Shown one piece after another: positions 27,277 to 34,885 of a stretch of 64,000 bases of DNA (its first letter is position 1; every line of letters begins with the position of its first letter). Position numbers and translations under genes: made by a program. Source of the stretch: an uncultured bacterium (GTDB lineage: Bacteria > Cyanobacteriota > Vampirovibrionia > Gastranaerophilales > Gastranaerophilaceae); assembly GCA_947428835.1 (NCBI GenBank), contig CANENE010000003.1, positions 1 through 64,000 on the forward strand, read 5' to 3'. Below the pieces are notes generated by a model. The model was not told the DNA's origin and searched no databases. It was given only the letters and a program-made list of their open reading frames with translations.

Positions 27277-27409
27277 AAAACAGATAGATGCAAAAGAGAT
27301 TTATGATGAACTTCTTGCAAAAGAAATAACCCCGCAGGAAGCTAAAGAAAAAATTAAGGAACTTGGGCTATCTAAGCAGGATGAAAATAGATGCTTTAGC
27401 ATATCATAA
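27263..27409 (+). CDS. Small hypothetical protein (48 aa)
   Basis: A 48-codon ORF (MSIFEKQIDAKEIYDELLAK...) begins inside the last 14 nt of the preceding gene in another frame. It is amphipathic and helical, with KEITPQEAKEKIKELGL resembling a short helical-hairpin domain. No ribosome site is seen; coupling to the upstream stop is the likely route. The overlapping-start arrangement favours a real gene, but it could also be chance. Confidence 0.4.
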   Translation: MSIFEKQIDAKEIYDELLAKEITPQEAKEKIKELGLSKQDENRCFSIS

Positions 27410-27569
27410 AAACTGCTGGGAAATTTCAGGAACCAAAGAATGGAAACAAGCACTTGCATCTGCAAAAATTATAGCTTGCATAATTTTAATAAAATTTTAC
27501 ATTAATTTTGTGCTTAAATTTAACATGATAGAATATTTTAACGAATAATATTATAAAGGAATGCATTAA

Positions 27570-28427
27570 ATGTTTTTAAATGAATTTGGCAAAAAGAAAT
27601 TAAAAAATAATATTAGAAAAATTGTTGAAAGTACGCTGTTTCAAAATTTTATTTTGGCTGTAATTATTGTAAATGCTGTGCTTTTAGGTATTATGACTTA
27701 TCCTGTAATTACTTCGCGTTTTAATTTTGTTTTCGATTTAATTTCAAATATTTGTGTGAGTATTTTTGTTGTCGAAATTATTTTGAAATTATTTTGCTAT
27801 GGAAGAAAATTTTTTAGAAGCGGTTGGAACAATTTCGATTTCATAATAGTTTTAATTTCCCTTTTGCCTACAGGTGGCGTATTTTCTTCTTTCCGCGTCT
27901 TTAGAATTTTAAGAGCCCTCAGAGCTTTAAGATTAATTGCTCATTTGGAAAGACTTAGAATTATTGTACAGGCAATAATTGATTCAATACCAAACGTTGC
28001 ATGGGCTTCCGGGCTTTTGCTTATTTTGTTTTATATTTTTTCAATTATGGGAACAATGCTGTTTGGTGCAGATTTTTCTGATTGGTTTGGAACGCTTGGA
28101 AAGTCAATGTATACTCTTTTTCAAGTAATGACCCTTGAAAGTTGGTCTATGGGCATTGCTCGTCCCGTAATTTCGTCTTTCCCTTTTGCTTGGTTGTATT
28201 TTGTATCTTTTATTTTGATATCGTCATTTATAGTGATGAATGTAATTGTAGGGGTTGTAGTGAATGCAATTGGAGAAATTTCTGCTGATATTAAAAAGGA
28301 AAAAGAAGCAGCAGAGTTTCAGGCAAGCGGCAAGGATTTAAGAACCGAATTTTTAAAATTAAAAAATCAAATAGCAGTTGTTGAGTCTTTAATTGAGGTT
28401 AAAAAAAATAAAAATATGAATCTTTAA
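27570..28427 (+). CDS. Bacterial voltage-gated sodium channel (NaChBac/NavAb-like)
   Basis: 285 aa with six membrane helices. S4 carries five arginines at every third residue (R109, R112, R115, R118, R121). The pore loop has TLESWSM at 188-194, identical to the NavAb selectivity filter, with E190 as the ring glutamate. A C-terminal cytoplasmic coiled coil follows S6 (about 235-280). It would form a homotetrameric depolarisation-gated sodium channel in the inner membrane. AAAGGA lies 13 nt before the ATG. A strong terminator follows, so it is probably monocistronic. Closest alternative: a calcium-selective relative, but Asp residues typical of CavAb are absent. Confidence 0.9.
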   Translation: MFLNEFGKKKLKNNIRKIVESTLFQNFILAVIIVNAVLLGIMTYPVITSRFNFVFDLISNICVSIFVVEIILKLFCYGRKFFRSGWNNFDFIIVLISLLPTGGVFSSFRVFRILRALRALRLIAHLERLRIIVQAIIDSIPNVAWASGLLLILFYIFSIMGTMLFGADFSDWFGTLGKSMYTLFQVMTLESWSMGIARPVISSFPFAWLYFVSFILISSFIVMNVIVGVVVNAIGEISADIKKEKEAAEFQASGKDLRTEFLKLKNQIAVVESLIEVKKNKNMNL

Positions 28428-28477
28428 CATGAATGTAATGTTGAAATTGTTGTATTGGTTTTTCGAAATATACATAT

Positions 28478-28512
28478 AAAAAGAGTTTCAATTTTTATTT
28501 GAAACTCTTTTT
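28478..28512. terminator. Bidirectional terminator (channel gene / tRNA-fMet)
   Basis: A perfect 14-bp stem, AAAAAGAGTTTCAA (28478-28491) with TTGAAACTCTTTTT (28499-28512), loop 7 nt. A and T runs on both sides let it work in either direction. Confidence 0.85.
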
Positions 28513-28518
28513 ATTAAT

Positions 28519-28595
<77 letters not shown>

Positions 28596-28666
28596 ATAGA
28601 TGTTAGTGACAGTGGTATTTGCCTTTGTGCTCATATTATGCAACGCTGAAAATTAAATTTCAACCC

Positions 28667-28801
28667 CTAGTTTATAATGTTGCTTCCAAGCCACATTGCA
28701 AGGGTTAATGCAATTGTATAGATAACTGTAAAAAATATTCCGCCGTCTATTTTTTCAACCGCATCAAAATTATCATTAGTTTTAATATCTTTATTTTCCA
28801 T
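28667..28801 (-). CDS. Small membrane protein (44 aa)
   Basis: A 44-codon ORF: a polar N-terminus (MENKDIKTNDNFDAVEK) and a hydrophobic half (FFTVIYTIALTLAMWLG) that is one membrane helix. AGGAG lies 9 nt upstream of the ATG. It sits downstream of the 28858-29220 gene (56 nt apart) and upstream of tRNA-fMet. No family recognised; single-helix microproteins like this often attach to larger membrane complexes. Confidence 0.6.
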   Translation of the reverse strand: MENKDIKTNDNFDAVEKIDGGIFFTVIYTIALTLAMWLGSNIIN

Positions 28802-28857
28802 AAAGCAATTTCTCCTAATTTTGTGTGTGCAACTAAACGTATTTATATAAATTGCAC

Positions 28858-29220
28858 TTATGGGGCGTTAGGATGTATTGCAAAAAGAAGTCTTTCGTTT
28901 TTATTAACATGATTGGCTGTAGATTTGAATTTTAAATTATATGTTAAAGTATCAAGTTCTTTTTTATTATAACTTTTTGCTGCATCAAATCCTGTAAGAT
29001 TCTGCAAAAACTGGGTTCTTGTGGAATATGCAAGTATTTTTGTGTCTGCTTGGTGACTTGTAATTAAATCTTTTGTTTTTTTGTTTAAAGTTTGTATGTT
29101 ATCTATAGTTATTGTATTTTGGAATTCAATTGCATTCGAATGATTCTGACAGGTTAGAATATTCCCCGCCAAAATGCACCACAAAAAAACAACAGATACA
29201 GATATCAAAAATTTTTTCAT
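28858..29220 (-). CDS. Hypothetical exported protein
   Basis: 120 aa. An N-terminal signal-like segment (MKKFLISVSVVFLWCILAGN) is followed by a short polar domain with no cysteine pairs beyond LTCQN; this is not a clear lipobox. The C-terminal 40 residues are basic. No family recognised. The promoter lies directly at the ATG (TTGCTA-17-TAGAAT-6 nt), predicting a leaderless message, and it faces the divergent lptC promoter. Confidence 0.6.
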   Translation of the reverse strand: MKKFLISVSVVFLWCILAGNILTCQNHSNAIEFQNTITIDNIQTLNKKTKDLITSHQADTKILAYSTRTQFLQNLTGFDAAKSYNKKELDTLTYNLKFKSTANHVNKNERLLFAIHPNAP

Positions 29221-29226
29221 TTAATA

Positions 29227-29255
29227 ATTCTACATTCTAAACTACAAGATAGCAA
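29227..29255 (-). promoter_or_regulatory. Leaderless-type promoter of the 28858-29220 gene
   Basis: On the minus strand TTGCTA (29255-29250), 17 nt, TAGAAT (29232-29227), then 6 nt to ATG 29220. Confidence 0.6.
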
Positions 29256-29287
29256 CCACTTTTTTGGTAATTTTCCTTGGTTTGTGC

Positions 29288-29293
29288 TATTAT
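29288..29293 (+). promoter_or_regulatory. Extended -10 of lptC, 7 nt before the ATG
   Basis: TGCTATTAT (hexamer 29288-29293) ends 7 nt before ATG 29301. The same arrangement, TGCTAGATT (hexamer 29912-29917), ends 7 nt before ATG 29925 of lptA. Both suggest leaderless starts. Confidence 0.5.
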
Positions 29294-29300
29294 TTTGGTC

Positions 29301-29903
29301 ATGAGATATCGCTTTACAAAAAAACGTGCAATTAAATTTTCAATATTTATTTTAATATTGGTAATAATTTGGGGCTGTATTTGGTCTTGGGCGATTACAA
29401 AAACGGTAAAGAAGAACAGCAAAGATGATAAAATGAAAAGTCAGCATGCTGTTGTTAAAAATATTATCGTTACAGAAACAAGAGAAGAAAAAAAATATTG
29501 GGAATTTTATGCAAAATCAGGTGAATATGCTTCTATCGATAATAATGTAAAGCTGTATAATATAATTGGCAATTTCTATGATAAAGACCAGCAGGTTGCA
29601 GTAAGCTTTAAATCTTCGACAGGTGCATATGACGAAAAAACAAAAAAAGTTGTTTTAACGGGAGATATTTTATTTGTAAGCAAAAACGGTTCGCAACTAT
29701 ATGCCGATGAAATTATTTGGCAAGGTCAGGATAAAGATATTCTTGCAAATGGCAATGTTCAATATGTTCAGCAAGGGAAAATTGTTACAAAATCGCAAAA
29801 AGCCATTTTTAATTCCAATTTAACAAATTTTAAAATAATGGGTAATGCTAAAACGCAGATTTATGCAAATGATGAGGATAAGAAAAAATACACAAATTTG
29901 TAA
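29301..29903 (+). CDS. lptC: LPS export protein LptC
   Basis: 200 aa. A basic N-terminus, one membrane anchor (about 11-33) and an LptC/YrbK beta-jellyroll domain: EFYAKSGEYASIDN, VVLTGDILFVSKNGSQLYADEI and VTKSQKAIFNSNL follow the repeating beta pattern of the family. It passes LPS from the LptBFG pump to LptA in the periplasm. It begins a run lptC-lptA-lpxI-lpxB. ATG 29301 gives the normal N-terminus; the frame is open slightly further upstream without support. Confidence 0.85.
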   Translation: MRYRFTKKRAIKFSIFILILVIIWGCIWSWAITKTVKKNSKDDKMKSQHAVVKNIIVTETREEKKYWEFYAKSGEYASIDNNVKLYNIIGNFYDKDQQVAVSFKSSTGAYDEKTKKVVLTGDILFVSKNGSQLYADEIIWQGQDKDILANGNVQYVQQGKIVTKSQKAIFNSNLTNFKIMGNAKTQIYANDEDKKKYTNL

Positions 29904-29924
29904 TTTTGTGCTAGATTAAACATG

Positions 29925-30923
29925 ATGAGAAAGATTAATTTTAAAATATTAATATTATTTTTAGTTTTATTGCTTGTAAATAGCGTATTTGCCATTACAA
30001 TTGAATCAAAAAAGCAAGATATCCATTTTGACGAAAACAAGGGTTATTTTACAGGAGATGTTAAAGTTCAGGTAGGTGACGTTGTAGTTACTTCCCCCAG
30101 GGCTGATTTAGATCTTGAACCTGCTACAAAAAAACCTTCACTTGCAACTTTTTTTGACAAGCCTTATGCCCGCCAAACCAAAGATAACAAAAAACACGAA
30201 GTAAAAGCCGATATTATTAAAGTTTCTTTAATTAAAAAAGTAATTGTTGCTCAGGGAAATGCGCAGACAAATGTTTTGCAGGATAAAAAGCCAATAGTAA
30301 TTATTACTGCCGACACTCAAGAGTATGATACAAATACAAATCTTATGAAGGCAATTGGTTCTGTTGTAATTAATTATGAAGATATAACTGCAACGGCAGA
30401 TAATGCTTTTGCTCTTATGGATAAAAAAGGTGATGTCCATAACCTTCGACTGTCGAGTCGCGCTACTTTGAAACAGGATAAAAGCATAATTAAAGGTGAT
30501 AATATCCAGTATTCAAAACTTAGAGGCGATATTATCGTAAGCGGCAATTCTATTTCCGATGTCACTTTTGATAATGGCGATAGAGTCATAATAAATGCCA
30601 GAAGCCAGCAATACAACAGGTTTTCAAATATAATTATGGCAACAGGAAAAGTGAATGTTAAATATGCTGACTATGTTGCAGTCGGGCCAAAAGCAATTAT
30701 GCACGTTAACCCTAAAACAAATAAGCCTGAAAAAATAGTTTTTACGGGTCGTTCTAAAATTACCGAAAAGGGTGTAAATTCAGTCGAAGCTGATAAAATT
30801 ACAATGATAATGAATCCTAGAAAATTTGAGGCTGTAGGTAATGTTAAAACAAGCATAGACCAGGACACAAGCAGCAAAAGCAGCAAAGATAATAAAAAGG
30901 ACGAATTGGAGTTTAGCTTATAA
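29925..30923 (+). CDS. lptA: LptA/OstA-family LPS transport protein
   Basis: 332 aa. A signal peptide ending at NSVFA (about residue 22) precedes repeated OstA-type beta units (YFTGDVKVQVGDVVVTSPRADLD; VIVAQGNAQTN; KAIGSVVINYEDITATADNA). It is about twice the length of E. coli LptA, so it may span more of the periplasm by itself. ATG 29922 and 29925 are adjacent; the -10 TAGATT fits the second. It lies 21 nt after lptC and 3 nt before lpxI. LptD-like proteins share the repeat, but no porin barrel domain is present. Confidence 0.8.
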   Translation: MRKINFKILILFLVLLLVNSVFAITIESKKQDIHFDENKGYFTGDVKVQVGDVVVTSPRADLDLEPATKKPSLATFFDKPYARQTKDNKKHEVKADIIKVSLIKKVIVAQGNAQTNVLQDKKPIVIITADTQEYDTNTNLMKAIGSVVINYEDITATADNAFALMDKKGDVHNLRLSSRATLKQDKSIIKGDNIQYSKLRGDIIVSGNSISDVTFDNGDRVIINARSQQYNRFSNIIMATGKVNVKYADYVAVGPKAIMHVNPKTNKPEKIVFTGRSKITEKGVNSVEADKITMIMNPRKFEAVGNVKTSIDQDTSSKSSKDNKKDELEFSL

Positions 30924-30926
30924 ATT

Positions 30927-31748
30927 ATGGAAAGTATAGTTTTAAATCATAAACAGTGTCTAATTGCCGGTGATGGTTATTTACCTGTTGAAATGGCAAA
31001 AAGTGCAAAGAAAAACGGATTTGAGGTTATTTGCATTTCACTTTCATCAGATAACTATAAAGAACTTAAAAAAACTTGCGATAAAATTGTTTCTTATGGC
31101 CCCGGGCAGGTTGATTCCATAAAGCAATTTTTAATAAACGAACAAATTACACAGCTGACTTTCTTGGGAAAAGTTTCTAAAACAATGCTTATTAAACGCC
31201 CTCGCTTGGAAAAAACCGCAATTGCACTTTTGAAAGAAATGAAAAAATTAAATGATGATGCAATTATGCTAAAAATCATTGAACAATTAGAAGCAATTGG
31301 TGTTACAATTCTTGATCAGACTATTTTTATTAAAAATTTAATGATACAAAAAGGGGTTTTAACCGAGCTCAATCCGTCTGACGACCAAAACAAAGATATT
31401 GAATACGGTTTTAAAATTGCAAAACAAATGGGTGGTCTTGATATCGGCCAATCTGTTGTAATGAAAGATAGAATGATTATGGCAATTGAAGCCATAGAAG
31501 GTACTGATAGGTGTATTAAACGCGGTTGCAAACTTGCAAGAAGAAAAAATGCAGTTGTTGTAAAGGTTTCAAAACCTGCACAAGATAAACGCTTCGATAT
31601 TCCTGCGGTTGGTTTAAGAACAATAAAAACTATGAAAAAATACGGTGCAGATGTCCTTGCACTTGAAAGCGGCGAAACAATAATTGTAGATAGAGACAAA
31701 ATGGTTGATTTTGCAAATAGGCATAAAATGGTTATTGTTGCGCTTTAA
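30927..31748 (+). CDS. lpxI: UDP-2,3-diacylglucosamine pyrophosphatase LpxI
   Basis: 273 aa, the usual LpxI length. An N-terminal domain (CLIAGDGYLPVEMAKSAKKN) and a C-terminal DUF1009 domain (DIGQSVVMKDRMIMAIEAIE, GTDRCIKRGCKL, then FDIPAVGLRTIKTM) match LpxI. It cleaves UDP-2,3-diacylglucosamine to lipid X, and is the alternative to LpxH. It is directly followed by lpxB, the next enzyme. Gap to lptA is 3 nt and no ribosome site is seen. Confidence 0.92.
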   Translation: MESIVLNHKQCLIAGDGYLPVEMAKSAKKNGFEVICISLSSDNYKELKKTCDKIVSYGPGQVDSIKQFLINEQITQLTFLGKVSKTMLIKRPRLEKTAIALLKEMKKLNDDAIMLKIIEQLEAIGVTILDQTIFIKNLMIQKGVLTELNPSDDQNKDIEYGFKIAKQMGGLDIGQSVVMKDRMIMAIEAIEGTDRCIKRGCKLARRKNAVVVKVSKPAQDKRFDIPAVGLRTIKTMKKYGADVLALESGETIIVDRDKMVDFANRHKMVIVAL

Positions 31749-31757
31749 CATAAAATT

Positions 31758-32870
31758 ATGGCAAAAAAAGTATTTATAATCACAGGAGAATATTCAGGGG
31801 ATCTTCATGCTTCAAAAGTAGCACTTGAACTTATGAAGCAAAATCCTGATATTATAATTGAAGGTGTTGGCGAGTATAATCTTGAAAATGCAGGAGTAAA
31901 GCTTTTTAGAAACCACAAAAAAATGGGTAAAGTAGGTCTTACACCTGCTTCTGTAATAAGTCATTTTAGGCTTGGAATTGATATTATAAATTATCTAAAA
32001 AATAATTTTAAACCTGATCTTGTTTTGCTTGTAGACTACGGTGCTTTTAACTTGCAAATGGCAAAAGCCCTTAAAAAGGAAGGCATAAAAACTTTTTATT
32101 TTATCCCTCCTCAAATTTGGGCATCAAGAAAATACCGTCTAAAAACAATCAAAAAAAATATTGACAAGGTATTAACTATATTTCCTTTTGAAAGAGATTT
32201 TTATGATGAAGCAGGCATCAATTCAAGTTATGTTGGTCATCCTATAATATCTGAAATTCCGAAGCTTGATGATAAGGAAGGTTTCTTTAAAAAACATAAT
32301 CTCGACATGAATAAAAAGCTCATTAGTGTTTTCCCGGGTTCAAGAATGTTTGAAATAAAATTTCTTTTAAAGATTTTTATTAAAGCTGTAAAAATAATTG
32401 AAAATACTATGCCTGATACACAATTTATTTTTTCTAAAGCAAAAAGCTTAAAAGAAAATGCATTTAATGTCAATTATAAAACTTTAAGCGATGAAAATTA
32501 TGAGCTTCTTGCCTATAGTGATGCTTTGATTTTAGCATCGGGCACTGTGGCACTTGAAGCCGCAATGTATAATACTCCTATGATAATAGCTTACAAAGGT
32601 CCATTATTTTTCTATCTTGTGTATTTGCTTGTAAGAAATATAAAGCGAGCTTGTTTGGTAAATATCATAACAGGCGTTGATTATGTTAAAGAATTTTTGA
32701 TGTTTGATGCAAAACCAAATAAAATTGCAAAAGAAATAATAGAACTGATTGAAAATAAAGATAAAAGAGCTTATATTAAAGAGGGGCTTACGAAAACAAA
32801 AAGTATGCTTAATGAATTCGATTGTGCGGCAAAAGCTGCCCAAATCATAAATGAAGAATTAATTGGGTAA
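31758..32870 (+). CDS. lpxB: Lipid-A-disaccharide synthase
   Basis: 370 aa. Family blocks include VFIITGEYSGDLHASKV at the start, LVDYGAFNLQMAK, FIPPQIWASRKYR, and the glycosyltransferase end FPGSRMFEIK and ASGTVALEAAMY. It joins UDP-diacylglucosamine with lipid X. Together with lpxI and the lpt genes it shows the organism makes lipid A and so has an outer membrane. The ATG is 9 nt past the lpxI stop and has no clear ribosome site. Confidence 0.95.
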   Translation: MAKKVFIITGEYSGDLHASKVALELMKQNPDIIIEGVGEYNLENAGVKLFRNHKKMGKVGLTPASVISHFRLGIDIINYLKNNFKPDLVLLVDYGAFNLQMAKALKKEGIKTFYFIPPQIWASRKYRLKTIKKNIDKVLTIFPFERDFYDEAGINSSYVGHPIISEIPKLDDKEGFFKKHNLDMNKKLISVFPGSRMFEIKFLLKIFIKAVKIIENTMPDTQFIFSKAKSLKENAFNVNYKTLSDENYELLAYSDALILASGTVALEAAMYNTPMIIAYKGPLFFYLVYLLVRNIKRACLVNIITGVDYVKEFLMFDAKPNKIAKEIIELIENKDKRAYIKEGLTKTKSMLNEFDCAAKAAQIINEELIG

Positions 32871-32886
32871 AGATGAGGAGATAAAT

Positions 32887-33483
32887 ATGATAAAGAAGAA
32901 TTTAGCAAATATAATCACACTTACAAGAATTTTTTTGGTCTTTATTGTTGCAGGGCTTTTATTTTGCACAAATTGCCAAACATCATATATAATTGCACTT
33001 GTATTAACTGCGATTTTAATGTGGTTCGATGGCTTAGATGGCTTTGTTGCACGTAAATTAAACATCTCTTCTAAATTAGGTTCTTTACTTGATATTATGG
33101 GTGACAGAATTGTTGAAAATGTATTTTGGGTTATTTTTGCCACACTTGGCTGGATAAATGTGTGTATTCCAATTATTGTCCTAACAAGAGGCATTATAAC
33201 AGATTCACTTAGAACCCTTGCTTTTAAAGAAGGTTTTACTGCTTTTGGTAAAGACACTATGATGCAAGGACCTGTTGCTAAATTTATTGTTGCATCTAAC
33301 TTTTCAAGATTTACGTATGCACTTTGCAAAGCTGCAGCATTCTTTTTATTGATTGCAGGGCATTTGAATTTTAATAGTGACCACACTATTTATATGGCAG
33401 GCTTAATATGTGCCTGGATTTCAGTTGTATTCTGTGTATTAAGAGGATTACCCGTTGTATTTGAAAGTAAAAGATTCTTTTAA
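32887..33483 (+). CDS. pgsA: CDP-alcohol phosphatidyltransferase (phosphatidylglycerophosphate synthase-like)
   Basis: 198 aa with about five membrane helices. The full catalytic motif DGx2ARx8Gx3Dx3D is present at residues 51-73 (D51, G52, A55, R56, G65, D69, D73). N-terminal NLANIITLTRI is PgsA-like. The likely reaction is CDP-diacylglycerol plus glycerol-3-phosphate to PGP; a different alcohol substrate cannot be excluded. AGGAG lies 7 nt before ATG 32887, which I prefer to an upstream start. trmL follows after 3 nt. Confidence 0.85.
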   Translation: MIKKNLANIITLTRIFLVFIVAGLLFCTNCQTSYIIALVLTAILMWFDGLDGFVARKLNISSKLGSLLDIMGDRIVENVFWVIFATLGWINVCIPIIVLTRGIITDSLRTLAFKEGFTAFGKDTMMQGPVAKFIVASNFSRFTYALCKAAAFFLLIAGHLNFNSDHTIYMAGLICAWISVVFCVLRGLPVVFESKRFF

Positions 33484-33486
33484 GAT

Positions 33487-33954
33487 ATGTCAAAATCTGA
33501 TTTTTTAAACATTGTTTTATATGAACCTGAAATTCCGCAAAATACAGGCAATATTGCCAGACTTTGCGCTTGTGTAGGTGCAAAATTATATTTAGTCGGC
33601 AGACTTGGCTTTAATTTGAGCGAAAAGCATCTTAAGCGTGCAGGTTTGGATTATTGGGACAAGCTTGATATAGAGCAGATTGAAACATTAGATGAGCTGG
33701 TTGAAGAAAATAAGGAAAGCGTCTTTTATTACTTCACAACAAAAGTTAATAATATTTACACTGATTTTCATTATAAAAAAGGCGATTTTTTTGTATTTGG
33801 TCCGGAAACGAGAGGACTGCCTGAAAATATATTAAATCAAAACAATAAAACATGTGCTACAATTCCAATGAAAGAAAACACAAGAAGTCTTAATCTTTCA
33901 AATAGTGTTGCAATAGCTGCATATGAAGCATATAGACAATTTAGCATTAACTAA
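33487..33954 (+). CDS. trmL: tRNA (cytidine/uridine-34-2'-O)-methyltransferase, SPOUT family
   Basis: 155 aa, standard TrmL length. The knotted SPOUT motifs are NIVLYEPEIPQNTGNIARLCA (residues 8-28, in part), FVFGPETRGLP near 102 and IPMKENTRSLNLSNSVAIAAYE near 127. It methylates the 2'-hydroxyl of the wobble base of tRNA-Leu. No ribosome site is evident; the 3-nt gap after pgsA suggests coupling. nnrD follows by 21 nt. Confidence 0.92.
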   Translation: MSKSDFLNIVLYEPEIPQNTGNIARLCACVGAKLYLVGRLGFNLSEKHLKRAGLDYWDKLDIEQIETLDELVEENKESVFYYFTTKVNNIYTDFHYKKGDFFVFGPETRGLPENILNQNNKTCATIPMKENTRSLNLSNSVAIAAYEAYRQFSIN

Positions 33955-33975
33955 AACCATTAAAAGGACAACAAA

Positions 33976-34881
33976 ATGGAAAATAACATATCTAAAAATA
34001 ACGTCATTGTGCCAAGTAAAGAGCATATTTTAAAAATTTTTCCAAGAAGAATTCAAGATTCTAATAAAGGCACTTATGGTCATGTATTAAATATTATGGG
34101 CTCTTCTATGTATCCCGGTGCTGCGCATTTGGCTTCTTTGGCTTCTTTGAAAGTAGGTGCCGGCTATTCAATGCTTGCTTCTACAAGCGAAGTTGTTCGA
34201 TTAACAGCTGCAAAAGTTTCCGACTTAACATATTTTGATTTAGGGCAAAGTGACACTGGCACAATTCCAAAATCTGCCTTAAAATCACTTTTGTCTGTAG
34301 AAAATGCAGACTCTGTTGCGATAGGCTGTGGTCTTGGACTTGACGGCGGAACCGTCGACCTAGTTGTAAATTTTCTTAAGAAAAACAGGGAGTCTACAGT
34401 TCCTTTTGTTATCGATGCTGATGGCTTAAATGCTTGCGCAAGCAAAAATTTTTACGATTTTCCATTTAATACTATAATTACCCCGCACCCAATGGAGCTT
34501 GCAAGATTAGTAGGTGTTGATGTGCAGGAAATTCAAAGCGATAGAGTTGGCTGGGCTAAAAAAATCAGCTCCGACATAGAAAACATTGTTGTTCTAAAAG
34601 GGCATCATACAGTGATTGCAACTCCAAATGGCAAGGTATATGTAAATGATACAGGAAATAGCGCACTATCTAAAGCCGGAACCGGTGACATTTTGACAGG
34701 TATGATAGCCGGATTTTTAGCAAGCGGCGTTTCAAAAGAAAATGCTGCGGTTTTGGCTGTGTTTATCCATGGTGTTGCAGGCGAAATGGCAGCAAAAGAA
34801 TTAAGCGAGTATGGAATGTTGGCATCTGATCTTTTAAAATATATTCCTTATGCCATGAGACTTCTTATAAAAGGCAGGTAA
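33976..34881 (+). CDS. nnrD: ADP-dependent NAD(P)H-hydrate dehydratase
   Basis: 301 aa. The YjeF C-terminal (ribokinase-like) domain is present: GTYGHVLNIMGSSMYPGAA, VIDADGLNA near 150, TPHPMELARL, VLKGHHTVIA and the ADP-binding GNSALSKAGTGDILTGMIAG near 228-247. It repairs hydrated NAD(P)H. The N-terminal epimerase (NnrE) domain found in fused E. coli-type proteins is missing; a separate nnrE must exist elsewhere or be lacking. AAAGGAC lies 7 nt upstream of the ATG. Confidence 0.92.
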   Translation: MENNISKNNVIVPSKEHILKIFPRRIQDSNKGTYGHVLNIMGSSMYPGAAHLASLASLKVGAGYSMLASTSEVVRLTAAKVSDLTYFDLGQSDTGTIPKSALKSLLSVENADSVAIGCGLGLDGGTVDLVVNFLKKNRESTVPFVIDADGLNACASKNFYDFPFNTIITPHPMELARLVGVDVQEIQSDRVGWAKKISSDIENIVVLKGHHTVIATPNGKVYVNDTGNSALSKAGTGDILTGMIAGFLASGVSKENAAVLAVFIHGVAGEMAAKELSEYGMLASDLLKYIPYAMRLLIKGR

Positions 34882-34885
34882 TTTA

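Noticed and set aside
27363-27548. 61-codon ORF after the 48-aa ORF
   Set aside because: Overlaps the 48-aa ORF out of frame, has no ribosome site and an unlikely composition.
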